From the NCBI GenBank assembly GCA_024697885.1, contig JAILSA010000290.1, positions 1-7,889 on the forward strand: a stretch of 7,889 nt of DNA, in the 5' to 3' direction. Positions 5,380-7,889 of this stretch are shown here, piece by piece. The DNA is from Eubacterium sp. Its GTDB lineage: Bacteria > Bacillota > Clostridia > Lachnospirales > Lachnospiraceae. The notes below the pieces were generated by a model that saw nothing but the letters and a program-made list of their open reading frames with translations, did not search any database and was not told where the DNA came from. Both the position numbers and the translations under genes were made by a program. Numbering within the stretch: position 1 is the stretch's first letter; each line of letters opens with the position of its first letter.

Positions 5380-7506
5380 ATGAAACTCAGAAAAGAGATA
5401 AAACTGATATTGACGGGCCTAATCATAATCATTTTGGTTATGATTGGGTCCTTTTTGCTCTTAAATACCTATATGGGTTATCGCAACAACAAGGATATTC
5501 AAGAAATTGGAGAAACCTACTTAGAGGGAGTTACCAAGCAGTTTGTCAACCAGTTCAACTGCATCAAGCAAATGCGCTTTGAGCAGATGGAGGAGCAGGT
5601 CAGTTTGGTAAAAAAAGACGGCATTGAAAATGCGGACCAAATTGCCCATGTCCTCTCGGACTACGCCCAGGTCCAGCAGTTGCAAAACTGTGCCCTCATG
5701 GATGACCAGGGAAATCTTGAGATGGTCTATGGCCAGGAGTTCTCTGAAATCGACGGCAAGGACTATCTGATGTCCAGGGTTAAGGCGGGGGAGAACTTAG
5801 TGTCCTCTGCCATTCTCAACGGTCAGCAGATGATGGTCTACATTAAGAAGGTGGAGCTTCCCATGAAAAATGGCAAGAAATCCATGGCTCTTTTGGCAGG
5901 CCGCACCGTGGATATTTACTCGGGCCTTATGAATATGGATGGAGAGGACCATACGGTTTATTTTTCCATTGTCAAATCAGATGGGACCTATGTGATTGAC
6001 AATAGAGACCACCAGAGGACTCAGAGCCTAAAGGAGTCCTACCGCTGTGATTTGGAGGATACGGACTGGCAGGTAGAGGCCATTTTGGCCGACGGTATCC
6101 TAGAGGGAGCCGTGGAGGATATGGGAGATGCCAGAACCAGGTCCACCTTTTTGATCATTGGAATTTTGACCCTGATTTTAACCGGGATTTTCCTTTTTTA
6201 CATCAAGATGTTCCAGAGGCAATTGACCAAGCTTGAGCTTGCCAACAAGGCGGAAAATTCTGCCAGGAAGCTGGCGGAAAAGGCGGCCCAGGCGGAGAAC
6301 TCTGCCAGGAAGGCGGCGGAACAGGCCAAGAGAGAGGCGGAGGAGGCCAACCAGGCCAAGAGCGAATTTCTCTCTAATATGAGTCATGATATCAGGACCC
6401 CTATGAATGCTATTGTGGGTATGACAGCCATTGCCATGTTCCATATAGAGGACCGGGACCAGGTGGAGGACAGTCTGAAAAAAATCAAGATTTCCAGCAA
6501 CCACCTCCTAGGCCTTATCAACGATATTTTGGATATGTCCAAGATTGAGAGCGGCAAGTTTTCCATCCACCCAGAGCCTATGTCTCTCGGGGAGTTGACG
6601 GAGGGGATTTGCAGCATTATCCGGCCCCAGACGGAGGAGAGGGACCAGGTCTTTGACCTTGACCTTCATGACATAACATCCGACTGGGTTATGTGCGACA
6701 GCGTCAGGCTCAACCAGGTTCTTTTGAATCTTTTGAGCAATGCCCTGAAGTTTACCCCGGAGGAGGGAAAAATCAGCCTGGAAATCTACCAGGAGGAATC
6801 CAAGAAGGGGTCAGGTTTTCACCGCCTCCACCTGGAGGTGGCAGACAACGGCATGGGAATGACAGAGGAATTTGTTCAAAAAATCTTCACGGCCTTTGAG
6901 CGTGAGGACAGCCAGAGGGTGAGAAAAACCCAGGGAACTGGTCTTGGCATGGCCATTACCAAGTATATTGTGGATGCCATGGGAGGAGAGATTTCTGTGG
7001 AGAGCCAGCCCGGAGAGGGCAGCCATTTTCATGTGATTTTGGATTTGGAGGATGGTCAGGAGACCCACAAGGCGCCGGAGGTCAGCCAGGTGGCAGACCT
7101 TGAAGAGCAGGCCGACCTAGCGGGCAAGAGAGTCCTTTTGGCAGAGGACTATGAAATTAATGCAGAGATAGTGACAGCAATTTTAGAGGACGAGGGACTT
7201 GTGGTGGACCATGCGGAAAATGGCCTTTTGGCCAGAGACCTTTTTGCCAAGTCTAAGGAACATGAATATGATTTTGTTCTGATGGACCTTCGCATGCCGG
7301 AGATGAATGGCTTTGAGGCCACCAGGGAAATTCGCCAGATGAAGCGTGAGGATGCGGCCAAGGTGCCTATTATTGCCATGACGGCAGACGCCTTTGAGGA
7401 AGATGTGAAAAAGTGCCTTGAGGCGGGGATGAATGCCCACCTGTCAAAGCCTATTGACATTGATTTGCTCTTTGCCACCCTCCGCAAGTACAAGAGAGGA
7501 GTGTAG
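5380..7506 (+). CDS. membrane-bound hybrid sensor histidine kinase with C-terminal receiver
   Basis: A 708-residue sensor protein. Membrane segments at about 9-30 and 256-275 enclose an extracytoplasmic domain of about 225 residues. Its pattern ([29 protein letters not shown]) looks like a double Cache fold, which often binds small molecules; the ligand is unknown. A charged Ala/Glu/Lys coiled coil (about 280-328) with a 14-residue duplication leads to HisKA with [14 protein letters not shown], phosphoacceptor His336. The ATPase domain has the N box [14 protein letters not shown] (445-458), G1 box DNGMGM (489-494), F box FTAFERE, and G2 box GTGLGMAI (519-526). The receiver (about 583-704) keeps the acidic pair Glu589-Asp590, phosphoacceptor Asp636, Thr668 and Lys690, so all residues for phosphotransfer are present. 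There is no HAMP domain. It starts 4 bp after the pilin-like gene, with GAGG upstream, and is followed after 4 bp by an Hpt gene that probably accepts phosphate from Asp636. Confidence 0.95.
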   Translation: MKLRKEIKLILTGLIIIILVMIGSFLLLNTYMGYRNNKDIQEIGETYLEGVTKQFVNQFNCIKQMRFEQMEEQVSLVKKDGIENADQIAHVLSDYAQVQQLQNCALMDDQGNLEMVYGQEFSEIDGKDYLMSRVKAGENLVSSAILNGQQMMVYIKKVELPMKNGKKSMALLAGRTVDIYSGLMNMDGEDHTVYFSIVKSDGTYVIDNRDHQRTQSLKESYRCDLEDTDWQVEAILADGILEGAVEDMGDARTRSTFLIIGILTLILTGIFLFYIKMFQRQLTKLELANKAENSARKLAEKAAQAENSARKAAEQAKREAEEANQAKSEFLSNMSHDIRTPMNAIVGMTAIAMFHIEDRDQVEDSLKKIKISSNHLLGLINDILDMSKIESGKFSIHPEPMSLGELTEGICSIIRPQTEERDQVFDLDLHDITSDWVMCDSVRLNQVLLNLLSNALKFTPEEGKISLEIYQEESKKGSGFHRLHLEVADNGMGMTEEFVQKIFTAFEREDSQRVRKTQGTGLGMAITKYIVDAMGGEISVESQPGEGSHFHVILDLEDGQETHKAPEVSQVADLEEQADLAGKRVLLAEDYEINAEIVTAILEDEGLVVDHAENGLLARDLFAKSKEHEYDFVLMDLRMPEMNGFEATREIRQMKREDAAKVPIIAMTADAFEEDVKKCLEAGMNAHLSKPIDIDLLFATLRKYKRGV
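6250..6333 (+). repeat. two-copy 42-bp tandem repeat in the kinase coiled coil
   Basis: Two adjacent in-frame 42-bp units encode [14 protein letters not shown] and [14 protein letters not shown], residues 291-304 and 305-318. Each unit is two heptads, so the duplication lengthens the coiled coil between the second membrane segment and HisKA by whole turns without changing its phase. The copies differ at several bases, including synonymous ones, so the event is not very recent. Confidence 0.85.
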
Positions 7507-7510
7507 ATTT

Positions 7511-7846
7511 ATGACCATAGAAGAATTAAGGCTCTGGGGAGCCGATGTGGATACGGGAGTGAAAAGGTGCGCCGGCAAGGAGAGTTTGTATCTCAAATTG
7601 GTGGACAAGATGGGAAAGGACCAAAACCTTCCTAGGCTGAGGCAGGCCATAGAGGAGGGAGATTTGGAGGCGGCCTTTGAGGCGGCCCACGGCCTTAAGG
7701 GCCTGGTGACCAACCTGTCCCTAACGCCCCTGTCGGATTTGGTGGTGCCCTTGACAGAGGACTTGCGGGCCGGGAAGGAAAAGGACTACGGTCCGGTGCT
7801 AGAGGAAATCCAAAGAGTGTACGAAAAGTTAATTCTGTCGCACTAA
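7511..7846 (+). CDS. stand-alone Hpt phosphotransfer protein
   Basis: A 111-residue cytoplasmic protein with the histidine phosphotransfer motif AAHGLKGL, phosphoacceptor His60, in a predicted four-helix bundle. The N-terminal part (LRLWGADVDTGVKRCAGKES, then LYLKLVDKM) is the usual Hpt lead-in, and its length suits a single domain with nothing attached. The ATG at 7511 is preferred: AGAGGAG (7495-7501) lies nine bases before it and the protein then starts at the normal Hpt boundary. The frame is open upstream to 7433, but that would overlap the kinase gene and add unrelated residues. It begins 4 bp after the kinase stop codon, so the two are almost certainly co-expressed. The likely role is to carry phosphate from the kinase receiver to a response regulator encoded elsewhere, or to drain it back. 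Confidence 0.93.
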   Translation: MTIEELRLWGADVDTGVKRCAGKESLYLKLVDKMGKDQNLPRLRQAIEEGDLEAAFEAAHGLKGLVTNLSLTPLSDLVVPLTEDLRAGKEKDYGPVLEEIQRVYEKLILSH

Positions 7847-7864
7847 GAAAGTCTAAAATAGGAA

Positions 7865-7879
7865 GAGTCCAACCGACTC
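7865..7879. other. short inverted repeat after the Hpt gene
   Basis: GAGTC and GACTC are separated by five bases, 19 bp after the Hpt stop codon. No T-run follows within the window, which ends ten bases later, so it may be part of a terminator, an operator for the next gene, or chance. Confidence 0.25.
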
Positions 7880-7889
7880 GAGACGAGGT

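Overview
The window looks like chromosomal DNA from a low-to-moderate GC Gram-positive anaerobe of the Clostridia, most likely a Lachnospiraceae relative. That placement is inference. It rests on strong AGGAG-type ribosome binding sites before nearly every gene, a lipoprotein-type binding protein (lipobox LTGC), and a hybrid kinase whose phosphoacceptor region ([14 protein letters not shown]) and domain layout are typical of gut Clostridia. No tRNA, rRNA, CRISPR array, insertion sequence or phage gene was seen.

Left part (1-759): the first 166 codons of a LacI-family repressor read leftward off the window edge. They diverge from a sulfate-type transport operon across a 259-bp intergenic region. 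That region holds two LacI-type operator palindromes (563-574 and 670-681) whose centres are 107 bp apart. The upstream one overlaps the predicted -35 box of the repressor gene, and the pair brackets the candidate transporter promoters. This suggests autoregulated repression, possibly with a DNA loop.

Middle part (760-4646): a complete four-gene sulfate/thiosulfate ABC transporter in the order binding lipoprotein, CysT, CysW, CysA, all on the + strand and tightly packed. CysT starts inside the end of the binding-protein gene. A strong intrinsic terminator (4687-4722) closes the operon. The binding protein keeps most sulfate-site signatures but has Tyr where E. coli Sbp has the sulfate-contacting Ser45, so its exact ligand deserves a check.

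Right part (4719-7846): a second operon on the same strand, with a promoter overlapping the T-tract of the terminator. It encodes an orphan type IV pilin-like prepilin, a 708-residue membrane hybrid histidine kinase (extracytoplasmic sensor, coiled coil, HisKA, HATPase, receiver) and a free-standing 111-residue Hpt protein. The two junctions are only 4 bp each, so the three genes are probably co-transcribed. The kinase, its receiver and the Hpt protein form three steps of a multistep phosphorelay whose final response regulator is not in the window. The pilin-like protein has no assembly genes nearby. Its place at the head of a phosphorelay operon is the most unusual arrangement here and suggests either a surface-sensing accessory or a pilin borrowed for signalling.
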